From contig OY752143.1 in the NCBI GenBank assembly GCA_963573315.1, positions 248,001-312,000 of the forward strand: a stretch of DNA of 64,000 nucleotides, read 5' to 3'. The notes under the pieces were generated by a model. It worked only from the letters and a program-made list of their open reading frames with translations, was not told the origin of the DNA and searched no databases. The first letter of the stretch is position 1; each line of letters starts with the position of its first letter. Origin of the DNA: Entomortierella parvispora. Its lineage: Eukaryota > Mortierellomycota > Mortierellomycetes > Mortierellales > Mortierellaceae. This document shows positions 35,440 to 47,464 of the stretch, piece by piece. The position numbers were made by a program, and so were the translations under genes.

Positions 35440-37674
35440 TGGAGGTGGAAGCGTTACGGGAGGAAACCTAGTGAAGGAATGTTGCTATTGTCGGCGGATT
35501 GTTGTCGTGTTGTTCCAATGGCTGGTCAAGACGAAAGGAAAAAAGGGCAGAGGGGTGAAGGAATATGAGAAAGGAAGCTTCGCTACTATCAGAACGAAGG
35601 AGGTGAGGGAAGTACGTCGCTTTTTTCTTCAACAAGAGCGTCTCGTTACGTTGAATGGTTCAAGGGAGGACGTGACGGAAGCGAGGGCAAGAAGGGGGAG
35701 GAGAGTTGAGGTGAAAACAGAAAAATAGGGAATGAGTTGAATGGGTATCGATTTTTTTGCTGTGTTTCGAGAAGTTGATCGAGGTGTCGAGTCTTGGAGA
35801 GTGGGGAGAGAGAGAGAGAAAGAGAGGTAATGCAAAACAAAGGTAATGAACAGAAAGCGATAGGATGATGACGGTGAAGAAAAAGAGAAAACAGGAGAAT
35901 AAAAAAAGCAAAAAAAAGGGTGGGAACTCGCTGTGTTGTGCTGGACTTTTATACAGGCGATGGCCAGCAAGGCAGGGGAGCGTTGAGCGCAGAGGGTCTG
36001 TCGCATAGCACCCATCCAAAGACGTGAAGGGAGGTAGGTGGTCATCCAAAGACCATCAAATTGAGGACCGAGGCCAATGGTCCATTTCTGCCACCTTTTC
36101 GCTCGCCCTGCTTGCCCTTTGAATGCTCTGCTCTGCTCTGCTCTTCGAGGGGTCTGTCCATTCACTCTATTCAGTCCATGGGCAAAGAATCTATTCAGTC
36201 CTCGACACCTGTACAAACAGAGAAGGATACTCGACTCTACTAAAAAAGTAAAGAGAGAAAAAAAAAAGAGAGAGCGTCCACCCGTTCCTCCCCACCTCTC
36301 CGTACGACCATAGTCGATTCAATCCTACCAGTCTTTAAAATAGGCAACCCATTGGACCTGCAATTGCGAATAAAATAAAAAAAAGAAAAAAAAAGGATGC
36401 TCTCACTATTCTGTTATTGCCATGATTATTCGACTGCTCTCTCTTTGCTTCATTCCCCTTGGATGGGCAACGGCACTGCAGTGCTGGGCCCAGGGGCGTT
36501 CCTTTTTTTTTCGCGCGAAAAAAAGAATATTGACCAAAGAGAGGGAGGGCAGGACAGGGTAAAAGAGTGAACTTGAGGGGGGGGGGGGAGTCCACCCCTT
36601 CTCCTTGATCCTCCAACTGCTCTTCGAAATCCCTGCCTTCACTTCTGCCCCTGGAACAGGAACAAAATATCCACGTTCGAGGATGACAGAACAGTGTCTG
36701 TTGAATTGTTTGATCAACAGGTAGAAAGTAAAAGAAAAAAAACAAAGGGGACAAGGAGGAATTGTCGACCGAGCACAGCTGGCCGGATCCCCCTTTCTAC
36801 TCCCGCCCGGACAATTGTTGTTTAGTCGAACGAAATTCAAAAGAATTCTCCGCCCAGAACGACGAGTGGCAGGGAAGGAGGGGCAATACCTTCTCCCCAG
36901 CTGCGCCAAGAGTACGACACAGAGGGTACGTGGATGCCTGTTCTTCCTTCTTTGATCAAAGTACTCTGTCCTGGCACCGCCCGACACACACGACTGTCCT
37001 TCTCTCTTCCTTTTTATCTCTCATTGTCCCGCTGACTAACAGTGTCTCTATAGAAGTCTTCTTTGCGGTAGAATTGAATGGTCACGTCCTTCCAAATCAC
37101 ACTCAGAGATCAAAAGAAGCGGAGTCTTCTGCTTGGAACGCCACTTGCGAATGAGGAATAAAAGATGCTAGCAGAACAAAGTAATTGACGCGAATCATTG
37201 GGTATTTTTACCCTATTTCACGAACGAGATGATCCTGTCGAGGGCGCGCGCGAGAGAGAGGAAATTCGATCCATAAGCCCTTGGTCGCGGCATGGCCAGT
37301 TTTGGACTCTTCTCAATGCAAAAAAAAGGAACATTGGGATCAATTGCTCTGCTTGGACCATGTTGACGGCTCCCAATCTGCCAATCGTTTGTCAGAACCT
37401 AGGTGCATTCCTCATCCTAGGCTATGGATAGGTGAGCGAGCCCTTGTCCTCTGCGCTAAAGTGACCAATCCTTGTTGATCCTGCTTTTGTTGGTTAAACA
37501 AAGCTGCGACCATGTCAGCTGGAGAGGGGGATGAGCGGAAAACAGCCAATGTCACTTCTCTTCCCTGCCTCCACGGGTCGTTCGAGCTGAAGGGTCATCA
37601 ACAAAAAACTGAGCTTGTAAACAAATAGTCTATTCAGGAAGGGAAGGGAAGGAAGTGCATGCCTTCTCTTTCGA
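35440..37674. promoter_or_regulatory. upstream region of the GATA gene, no gene seen
   Basis: This holds the presumed promoter of the GATA transcript. GA-rich (35809-35827) and A-rich runs are present, and a CCTAGG-bounded inverted repeat lies near 37399-37423. No open frame shows domain-like or splice-consistent coding sequence. Confidence 0.4.
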
Positions 37675-37959
37675 TTAGCCCTGTCCAATGATGTTGAAAG
37701 TCTTCTCCACTTGGGCTTGGACCTCTCTTTGGATTCGTTTCAGCAAAAAGCCAGGCGTCATGTCGATCGGGGGGAGGCGTGTCTTGTTGTTCTCATTCTC
37801 TGTCTTTTGTCGGAGAACCTTCACCAAAGCTGGACGGGGAGGACAAGGAGAAGAGCATGGCACACAAACAAAAGCAACGGTATGGAAACAAAGAGGACAT
37901 GGGGACATGGGTCATGAGTCTGTTTGAAATTAGCACTGCTGATCAATCATACCTCGCTC

Positions 37960-39016
37960 TTAGCGTGGAAGGATGACTGCAGTTTCTCTTTCTGCCTCGC
38001 CTTTATCCATTGATGATGGTCGGGAGTGCAAAGACAGAGACGTGGGAGCATGTCTCGACAGCTGTTTCTTCCCTACATCACTCATCTTGACGCGACGCGT
38101 GCGCTTCGACTTGCCTAGAGCTGAGGGATTTTTTGTTTCAAGAGTTGTGAAGCGAAAGGAGGATCTGACCCTTCAGGGGTACGGGTGTCTCGGAATAATC
38201 AGTCCTCTTTTTTTGGGCTGTCCGGGGCGAGGGCGACAAGAGAAAGCAATTATCCCAGGTTGTATTGTTGTATTACCAACGGCGGCACATACACAACAGC
38301 AGCAATATCAGCAATAATACCGTCGTTATTTACCCATGCACAGCATGCACACGAGAGCAAGTGGATTGGTGCGAGGAGACGCGTCTAATGCAATGGAGGG
38401 CGGAGAGAGAGAGAGAGCGAGGAAGAGGAGTTTGATAATTAGTTTGTCCTTGTGTATGAGGTCAGCCGTGTGGGGATACCAATGTGAGTGGTAGGGGGGG
38501 TGGATGCATTGAACGCAATTTAGAGGCACTGCTCGGAACTTCCATTTTCAACCTCGTTTTGTTGGCTCACCATTGCAATGTCCCTGCGAGATCCGAAGGC
38601 TGTATCCTAGTGTCTGCTTGCTTTCATTCTCGCTGGTCGAATGTACAGGAGTACAAAGGTTAGTTTCCAACAAGCGCAATAACGTGTCGCGGTTTATTAA
38701 AGGTTTTTCGACTCGCTTCTTTTCTTCTTTGTTTGCGCGATAATGTCTCAAGATAATGCAGTCTGCAGATGAGAAGGAGAGAAAAGATAAAGAAAAGAGT
38801 GGGGCCATTGTTTTCTCTCCCTGTTGGATGTAACCTCATTTCCCTTCTCCACGTCAATGTTTAACCAAAAATAGCCAAAAGTGGTGGATCAGTCAACGGC
38901 TTGAAAGTGAGTTTGAAGCACAAATGAACCTGAGTGGATCGAATGCTTGCAAAACGCGTCAGTCTCGCGCGCATGCCTTCTAATACTAAAGTCTCATCTT
39001 CCACAGTGGAGGTCAG
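37960..39016 (-). CDS. possible multi-exon coding fragment, unknown protein
   Basis: Three exon-like blocks keep one frame: 39016-38866, 38762-38571 and 38114-37960, with matching phase 1 at both joins. Their sequence is protein-like: STVEDETLVLEGMRARLT, FKLTFKPLTDPPLLAIF, then EEKKRVEKPLINRDTLLRLL, ending in a basic tail, GKSKRTRRVKMSD. The second junction has a good GTGAGC donor and a CTCTAG acceptor; the first donor (GTTAAA) is poor. No start exon was identified, although a further open block lies at 39162-39497. An alternative 3' exon (37825-37675, VLRQKTENENNK ... FNIIGQG) would splice in phase 0 from a GTAGGG donor near 38072. I do not recognise the protein. It may equally be chance open sequence in an AT-rich region. 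Confidence 0.25.
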
Positions 39017-41054
39017 CTGCAGCCCTAGCAACCTAGGATGTGCACTCGTGCCTAGAGCTGGGATCGACCCTAGGTTCATCGAACGCTCCTAGAGTCATAT
39101 TTCCATCACTACCTCGCGTCTTTTGCCACTCCCCACAAGATCTCCCTCGCGTTCGTTCTAATTAGCTGGACTTTTTTGCAGCCATGGAATCTCGCCTCCG
39201 CAGGGCGGAAAAAAAAAAGATCAAGATTGATCCAATGAAGAAGAATAGAACCAAAAGAATGAGAATGGAAACAGGGCCAGTCGGGAGGGGGAAAAGCTCA
39301 AGGGCACTTTGTTCCGCCACATGCCATTCAAACACGTTGTCGCCATCACTCGATAGACAATCACCATGACTTGAAAGGAGATCATCTTTCATCGGCGGTG
39401 ACACATTATTTCTTCGGGAAATTTTTGTTTTGTTTTCTTTTCCAAAACAACCCTCGCGGCTCATCCCTGCTTGACGCTGTGGGCGTTTGTCATCCACTCA
39501 AGGGGGCAAGTTCTTTTCTTGAGCAAAAAAACCAAGTGAGCCAAGAGAATTTTTAGTCGGGGTTCCTCCCCCCCCTCCCCCAAACCCTTCACCACCACCC
39601 CTTGCACTCTGGTCACTGTCCCCTGCTGGTGAGCATGGCATTCCTTCTACAGATGACAAATGAGGAGAGGGGAAGGACACTCGCCCTCTTGGACCCGCCG
39701 CAATTGCTCTTGTTTCGTTGTGAGCGCAAAGAAAGAAGAGAGCAATTCAAGAAAAACTATTCCAGGTTCTTGCAAACACTCAAGTCAATGGGGTTATTTT
39801 TAAACGCTCTCAACGGGAACGAGGTTGAGCGCGTTCCTGGCTCTCACAAATGTTTTGGCGTCCTCCCTCCCTCCTTCCTTCCCCAGTTGTGTTAGACTAG
39901 TATTGGGGGAGGGAGTGGGGGAGAGAGGGACGACAGTCTGTCAACCTTGGATTAATTGACTCTGGGGGGAGAATAACGAGGGAGGGCGTCGATGACCTCC
40001 AAGGGCCTCATTGGTTCCTTCACTCTTTCTCCCGTCATCTTAATCCTCTGCCCCAATTTCTTCTGGAAACCTGCTTGCTGCTCTCTCTTTTTTTTTCAGT
40101 TTCTGCATTAACTCTTTTTATTTGCTGTGCCGTCGCAATTACAAAGGAAAAAAAAACTCCGAGTCCTCTTTGTGTCTGTGGCGGTATAGTAATTTCCGGT
40201 TGGCAATTTGGGACAAGTGTTTGCATGGTTCAATTGACAGGGTGCCAGTGCTTTAGCAGTATACCAATAGGGGGACCTTGTGAGCCGTTGACACTCATTT
40301 CATACTTTCAATACTCATTCAACCTGGCCCTCCCCCCTCCCTCGCCCTCATTCTAACCCCTGAAGAGGATGATCACTTTGGACAGTGGGTTGGGTCAAAA
40401 TATCTCTGGGGTTGGATGCTATCCTTGCTCTAGCCCCCTCCTATTCTACCTCCCCCCTGCCTCAAGTAAGGAACAGTTCAAATGAAGTAGAAGAAGGAAC
40501 AAAAAAAAACTTGCTTCACGATTGAGCAAGTGACTGAACGTGTGGTTGGAGACTAGAGGGCGCGGAATGGACTAATTTCCGGAAGAGGTACCAATGGAGT
40601 GGAAGAGGACCACCGTCTTCTATGATCGCGCTACCTACTGTACACCTTCTCAACTTCATTCTAGGATTGTTGAGTCAACCTCAGCCAGGAACAGGGGGCG
40701 GCGGGGAAAAGAAAGCATGCATGCATGTCCATTACGCCGCGTTCATCTATTAGCAGTTATGGTAGTACACCCCTTCATCAATGGATGATCCAAGTAAAAA
40801 AAAAAGGTGAAAATCCTTTGTTCGAGACCCTTTTTGGGCGCCCAGAAAGAAGTAAAGCGTCTATTCATTATTTTTTTTGGTGAAAGCGTTCTCCTTTGTC
40901 TGCGTCTTTGCCTTTGGACATGATTGTTGCACAGGTTGAGCACAATGGGTCGCGCTTTCATTCTCCCTTTCTTCCTTCCGTTTGGCAATGACTCGTTTCT
41001 CAATTAGGATAGTCGCACCGAGGGCACGGAGAGCCATGAAGAGATAAAGAAATG

Positions 41055-41088
<34 letters not shown>

Positions 41089-41090
41089 AC
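41055..41090 (+). repeat. (AC)n microsatellite
   Basis: Thirteen uninterrupted AC units (41055-41080) are followed by AA and four further AC units. A shorter AC repeat occurs at ~56260-56281 and a GT repeat at ~34879-34891. Confidence 0.9.
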
Positions 41091-44000
41091 AACGCCCTGT
41101 CTTCTCGATTTTTGTTTGTGCTCAACTGTCTGAGTCATCCCCTCGCCAAAGGCCATGTCACCCCCTCCCCTCTGTGTTCGCGTTTAAATGTTGGTGTGTG
41201 TGTCCAAGAACGCGTTCCCTTCCCCCCACAACCGTGTCCTTGAGCCATTCGTTGACCACGAGGTATGATCATTGTGTAATCTATACACTAGATCCAAAAC
41301 ATCTTACTCATCGCACAGCTCGTTCCGTCGATTGAAGATGAGGCATTAAAGCATCTCTCCAATCTTCTTTGTCGGACATCAACATTTTTCAAACCCCCAA
41401 ACAGTTCTTTTTGGGGGGAAGAAAAAAAAAATTGGAATGAGCGATGACAACGTACATGAGATATGCTGATGCTGGAAGAAAGAAGGAAAAAAAAAAGGAG
41501 TAGAAAGAGTGATAACAGTTGAAGAGGACTTTGCGCGCGCATCTTGCATGCATGTCCCCTCCATTGGTACGCTCCAAGGACTACAAAACGAATTCCTTGA
41601 GCTGATCGAAACCACTAGGGTCTTTTTGGAACAGCTTGCGTGCGAAAAAAAAAAAGTGAATGGAAGAGACCAATCTAGGCCTAAACACGCAACGGAGGGA
41701 GGGTCAACGCCCCTCGTCTTCCCCGCAGTTCCCTACCGAAAAAAAAGCTGCTCAAATTATGAGGGCTGAGATTTTGAAAGAGGCCTACCAAAATGAGAAC
41801 TCTGCATTTTGCATGCATGCAAGTTTTCGGCTCGGGAGAATGGACTTGGAAGAAGGGGATACTGGGGGAGCGGGGGTGTCTGTCGTCTGGCCTTCAATTT
41901 GGACTCTATTCACCCGCCCTGCATCGATCGCCGTGGGCGAGGCGCTTCTTTGGCTGCTCCTGATCGAAAAAGTGAAACAAAAAAGAAAAAAACGCGAAAG
42001 AAACGCGGAGGTCAAAGAACGGTTGATTCCGATCTGCGCCATGGTTATGGTTTAGTTTACTCTTACTTTTTATTGTCGTCTCATCCGTTTGGCGGCAAAA
42101 AAAAAATTATTCAAGGAAAATAAGGAGGAGTGACGATCGCTGTGCTTGTTTCTTTTGCAAAAAGGGTACTTTTCTTTTTGTAACTGTGATATACTAGCAA
42201 GGGGGGAGAAACTGGAAAAAGGCAAGGAGGAGACAAGGAAACAATTACAAACCCGCGTGCTCGATTCTGAGCAAACAATTGGTTCCTCCATCGTTAGTAT
42301 ACCTCTGCCCACCAGACCGACTTGTTCTCTTCTGTTTTCTTCTGGTAGTTCTTCACGCAAGTGTTTCCCTCGTCCTTTTTGCTTTCTGAGAAGGGAGATA
42401 CATTCACCTAAAGAGGTACCACGAAGTACTGTTCAGCACTCGTCAGAAAAGCGAGAGCCGAAAGAAAAAATTGGTTCTAAAAGAACATGAGAGTGACCTG
42501 ATCGTTTCTCAGGTCCCTTGTATTTTTTTGATTTTTAGTTTTTTTTTCTCCTTGAGGCGTCTGCCCATTGAAGGTTACACAGAAACCTTTTTCGCCATGT
42601 GGGTCTCGTTTCTTGTTGTTGTTTGTATTGTTGTGTTTTTGTTTGTTTCTTGTGACACCTCCTAAGGTTTCGTCCACAACAACAAAAAACCAGGGGGGGA
42701 CAGAGAAGGAGGGAACGGAAAGGGGGTGTCAACACTCGAGCAGCGGCGGGGAGGACAAAGACTGGATGTTGTGTCAAAAAACGAAAAAAATGGAGGGAGA
42801 GTGGAGACAAAGAGGGGGGTGGGTTTAGGTGTGAGAGTTGATAGGCGGATGACGCGCGCACACGCGCGTGCGTGTCTGTCTTGCCAGCGCGGGAGGGACA
42901 ACACTTCTGACATTGATCCTTTTCGGGTTGGATCCCCACAAGCAATAGGTATGATTTGCTCACCCCCCCCTCAATGGCAAAGGCTGTGGACCATGGGTCG
43001 CTGTCTTTGTGATTCAATTGAGTTTGGTTTGTTTTCTTTGCAAGTCTGCACACCCCCAAGATAGTCTATGCCCATTGTGCAGGCACAGTGACGCTGGGCC
43101 TACGCCCAACAGTCAAAAAGGACAGCAAATCCTCCGACACGGATGCCATGACGACAACTCTCTGACTGTCAGAACCTTCCATTTTGCTCAGATTTTTTTT
43201 AAGGAAAAACAAAGTGCGAGAGAACGTGCGTGAAGCGTGAGTTTTTTTTTTCTCTCTTTTTCTCTGTCCAAAAAGGTCTCAAGGTCTCATGACCTGACAC
43301 GTTTCGTTGCTAAGTTGTTCGCCCTGATGTTTTCTCCTCATTCTTGCTCTGTCATCCTTTTGAATTCCAACTTGTTGGTTGCACCAAAAGGTGTTCTGCC
43401 CCTGGAACGCCGTGTTTTATGGTTTGCGCCTTTTTCTTTTTTTTTGAAGAGTCGTAAAGAGGAACAGGTTGCGAGACAAAAAAGAAAAAAGCAAAAGCCA
43501 AGACAAAGGTGGAGCAAGGGAGAGAAAAGGAGGAACGTGTCAGTGGCATTCTAAATGTTTTAGTCCGCACCGACGAAACCCCGCGACCCTTCAAACTCCA
43601 AGCACAAGCGAAGCAGGTAGAAACGTCTAAAGAGGACGTCAACAACAGAGAAGGTGCGATGGCGCCATGTCCCACCTGTACTAATATGGATCTTGGAATA
43701 GAGACGACGCAATCAACTTGGACAATGTCACGGTCCGTTCCTTGGATGCAAAAAAAAAAAAAAAACAAACAAAACACATCAGGTGAGAAACTGGACATCG
43801 AAAGATCGTCAGATATGTTCACAACTCAACGACGGTTGAGATTTCCCTCACAGTTTTATTCTTCATCATAACAAGTTTACTCAAACATCCAAGGGGGAGG
43901 TGGGCCAGCCATCCTCAACTGATGTGATTTTTTTACCAACAAAAAAAAATGGATTAAAATTATGAGTAATTCAGGCGGTCTAGATCGTCAGCACAGGTGG

Positions 44001-46922
44001 CAAAGGAGAGAGCAAAGAAAAGGGTCTGAGCATTAGGGTCAAATCATGCAAGCTTGCCGAGATCCAAGCACACCACACGTTCTATGCCTCTGATGCACAG
44101 GGCTGCGAAGTGTGCACATCACTCTCCTCATCAGCTAGGCTTTGTGGAGTCGCAAAAAAAGAGAGCCTTCTTCAGCCCGTCTCACACGAATTGCCACACG
44201 AATTGCAAAGTCCCTTGCTCAGGAAACTTATTTTGGCGGCTCAAAGAGTGAATGGATATGGAAAGGAGGGAAATAGTTCGTCCCATAAAGTAGACAATTT
44301 TCTCCCGCCCTCTTGGTCCGGGGGCGTCTCCCGCTGGTAAATTTTTCGTGTTCCTCTACACAGCACAAAAAAAAAAGTTTTCTTCTCTTCGGAAACTGGT
44401 TTTCGCTGACCCCTTCGGCAAAACACCTAATTTGGACAGACAGAGCGGGGAAAGAAGGAGGAAGAAATAAAAGATAATGGGCGTCATCCAAGCTGTGTTG
44501 GCGTTTGGAGAGATAGTGGCAAGACGTGAAAAAAAGGCACTGCATGGACACGGAGGGAGAAAAAAAAAATTCATGGGATCGCGTGCGGTCCTTGGATTTC
44601 AACGTCCGCACCTTTCTTTCCTTTTAACAATTGACTATTTCCCATTCAGTTCGGTCCTTGGCAACACCAATCCATGACTCAACAGCTTGATTGAGTAGAC
44701 CACGTCCTGTGGTGAGGTCTGTCTGTTTGTGCTGTACATGTGTTTCGCTCATTGAGCAATAGAACAGGTTCGAGAACCCAATGAGTAGACAAAAATATAG
44801 CGCTAAATTCTCGTCCTTTCTTCCTCTAACCTCAATTGCATCTGAGCAGGCAGATCAATGGTCAAAGACTGAAGACCGTGGGCGATCAGTAGTCTAAAAA
44901 AGACAAGAAAGCAAAAAAAAAAAAAATTGTTGGGCTGATCTACTCCACAAGAGCCTTGGACAGGGGTAATCTATTTCGCTTTGCTCATAGTAGACCATTC
45001 GTCCTCTTTTCACTCTTTTTCCTCCATCCATCGCCCACAAAGGGACGCGCGCTCATCATTTTTTCGCGTCGAGAGCGCGTTATTTCACGGTGAGCACGTT
45101 GTAAAAATAGGTATCTCCATGGGGTGGAACTAGGGCATGGCTGTCTGTCTGTTGACGGCTAAATTTTATGAGCATTTTTCGATCATTATGTTGCGAATCC
45201 ATGGCAAAGGAGAAGAGTATGGAGAAAGAATCGCTCACGACGCGTTGATGTGTGAGCCCTTTTCGACGGCGCACTTTTGTTTTTGCTGTCGATACCTCAA
45301 AAGGAAGGTCCCCACCTTTTTTTCTTTCTCTCGTCTCTTTCTTTAGCGCTCTTTGTCTGTTGTCGTTGTGTCCGTGGAGTAGGAGACACAAAAAAAAGCT
45401 CTCTTTCTCTTTCGGCTATGCTTATTCTCCGCAAAAACCAATTGTCCATCCTTCCTCTTACTCAATGAGAAATTGGATCTGATAAACATTCTTCTGTTTA
45501 GAAGTCTCGTTTTGCTGCTGCTGCTGCTGCTGCTCCCTCTTCTTTTTGAGTGGAGATCCTCTTTTGGACGTTGATAGGTCCATGCAATTGCCATCCCGTC
45601 ACAAATCGTAACCTTCACGCGCAATGACGACTGGTAATGATTTTTTTTGATGTGTTTTTTTTGCGCACATATCGAAGATGGCAATTAACCCTCTCTCATG
45701 GCTTACAGTAGCAACTGTCCATCGTGACCTCGCCGCAATTATGATTGCCCACGCCAACATCTGCGAGTCATGATGATTATTTTCTCAGTAGGGATCAACT
45801 TTGATTCATTGGGTGCAGGAGCAACGATTAGAGTGTGGTCGCTCGGAGAAGGTCTTTTCCTATCTCTAATTCCTTGGAAGAGAGCCGACTCTTTATGTGG
45901 TTTCCTTCTTTCTCGTCTTTCGTAACAGGTTAACAGGTACATCTTTTCACCGTTGCCCTCCCCCTCGCCCTCTGATCTAGACTTGATCAGGAGAAGGAGA
46001 AGGGGAGGAAGGAGTAGAGTGAATTTAGCTGCATGTACATGAATTTGCACTACAACATTTTCGAAACCCATGGAGCATCGTGGAAGCGGCGAGAGAGAGA
46101 ATCAGCCAGGCATCGCAGCTAAACAAGAACCAATCAAGGAGAGTAAAAAAAAAGCTCGGCTTGATATGACCAAACTTGGAAGTCTTTTCGATTGAGGTAT
46201 TCGTCATCGCGTGCATCTTTGTTATGTCGAGTGTTGCTTGTATTTTGGACCTCAGTGTTCTTGAATACGGATTGAATTGAAATTTTATTCCAGCTTTTTT
46301 TTATGGGTCAGAGTCGCGTCAGCCCAGTATGGCAGTATTCAATTCAATTGAAATTTGCCACCCCGCGAAAAGAGCCTGTGCAATGTTGCCTTTTGAAAAT
46401 GTAACACCCTGTTTGTAAAACCTTTGCATGCAAGTTTGGCGTCGTGGAACATAGAAAATTGAGGTGCCATTTGTAAGCTGCCCAAGAGGACCAAGCCACG
46501 GGGGCGAGGGGGACGGCGGGGGTGACATTGGGTGTGCAATGGTAGTGGTGGCTCGGCGACATTACGGAGGCTTAGGAGAAGGCGTTGTCAGTGTGTTGAT
46601 GGGGCAGTGCAAAAGGGTGCAAGTAAGTGGAGGTGTGTTATTTGAAAGGGGGTGGGAGAAGATAAGGGGCAGGAGTACAGTACAGCAGCCTGGCTCTTCT
46701 CTAGTGCACAAGAGACTCAGGTCAACTGCAGCTCGCTTCATTGCCACGTTAGCAGAAGCACAGCGATCGCTGTGTTTTCGAACCATCGAACAAAGGTAAA
46801 AGGAGAGAGAGGAAAACCATGTTTGTAAGCTTGCTGTGTCAAAGAGAACGTGGAGCACAAAAGAAAGGGTGCCAAGGTAAAAAACGGCGATTGACACGAG
46901 TCAGAATGTGGAGACGAGAATC

Positions 46923-46946
46923 TTTTTTTTTTTTTTTTTTTTTTTT
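46923..46946 (+). repeat. 24-nt poly-T tract
   Basis: A run of 24 T lies in the gene-poor region, on the minus strand a poly-A. It could be the scar of a retroposed RNA or simple slippage. No target-site duplication was found by eye. Confidence 0.85.
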
Positions 46947-47464
46947 GAGCCGGTTTGCAAAAAAGGGTGACCAACCCGCTGGCATATGACAGTAGTTTAT
47001 CGATGGGCATCAGAGAGCCAGACAGCAGTATGAGTGAAAAGTCACAAAAGGGAGATCGCAGGGGTCTCTTCACCCCCATCTGCGCCACTAAGCGAGGCTG
47101 TGATGGGGCACTTGATGTGGAGGACAGTGGTTGAGACCCTTTGGCTGTGAATGAGCATTCATATTTTTGGTGGCGTCTTTCTCCGTCATTGCCCAACTTA
47201 TAAAGAGAGCGTCCAGGTCCAGCATGGGTGTTTGATTAGGAAGTTTACTACAGGTTTGAAATACAATGATATAGAAAGAGGAAAAATGGAGGGGGGAAGG
47301 GAGGAAGTACGTCTATCTTTCTAAAGATGGCTTCTCAATTGACGTCTCTAAGGAGGAAAGCCAGCAACTCTTCATAAATATGGGAATATGGGGAATCAAG
47401 AGACGATGTCCTGCGTCTCTTGCCTAGAAGCCAAAAGTACGAACTTGTCCTGTGTCTCTCGCGT

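Larger units (their letters stand above)
39500..47464. other. 8-kb gene-poor region
   Basis: I find no gene I can support between the weak fragment near 39 kb and the Glo3 gene. The sequence is rich in A and T homopolymers and short tandem repeats. Many frames of 60-130 codons occur on both strands, often overlapping, without domains, consistent splice signals or biased codon use. A 58-codon frame starting with ATG at 41037 (-, MALRALGATILIEKR) is the only small candidate with a good start context. No tRNA, rRNA or transposon ends were recognised. Confidence 0.4.

Noticed and set aside
39040..39080. B-box-like GGTCGATCCC and CCTAGG palindromes, possible SINE or tRNA remnant
   Set aside because: One base is missing from the B box, no A box or acceptor stem is evident, and no second copy with clear ends was found.
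39602..39895. 97-codon + strand frame with basic helical sequence
   Set aside because: No homologous motif, poor context and A-rich composition; not distinguishable from random open frames in this region.
41379..41769. Overlapping protein-like frames on both strands near 41.5 kb
   Set aside because: Both strands look equally plausible over the same bases, with no splice chain or family; treated as chance.
44690..44790. GGTTCGAGAACC resembling a tRNA T-arm
   Set aside because: The flanking bases do not pair into T-stem or acceptor stem.
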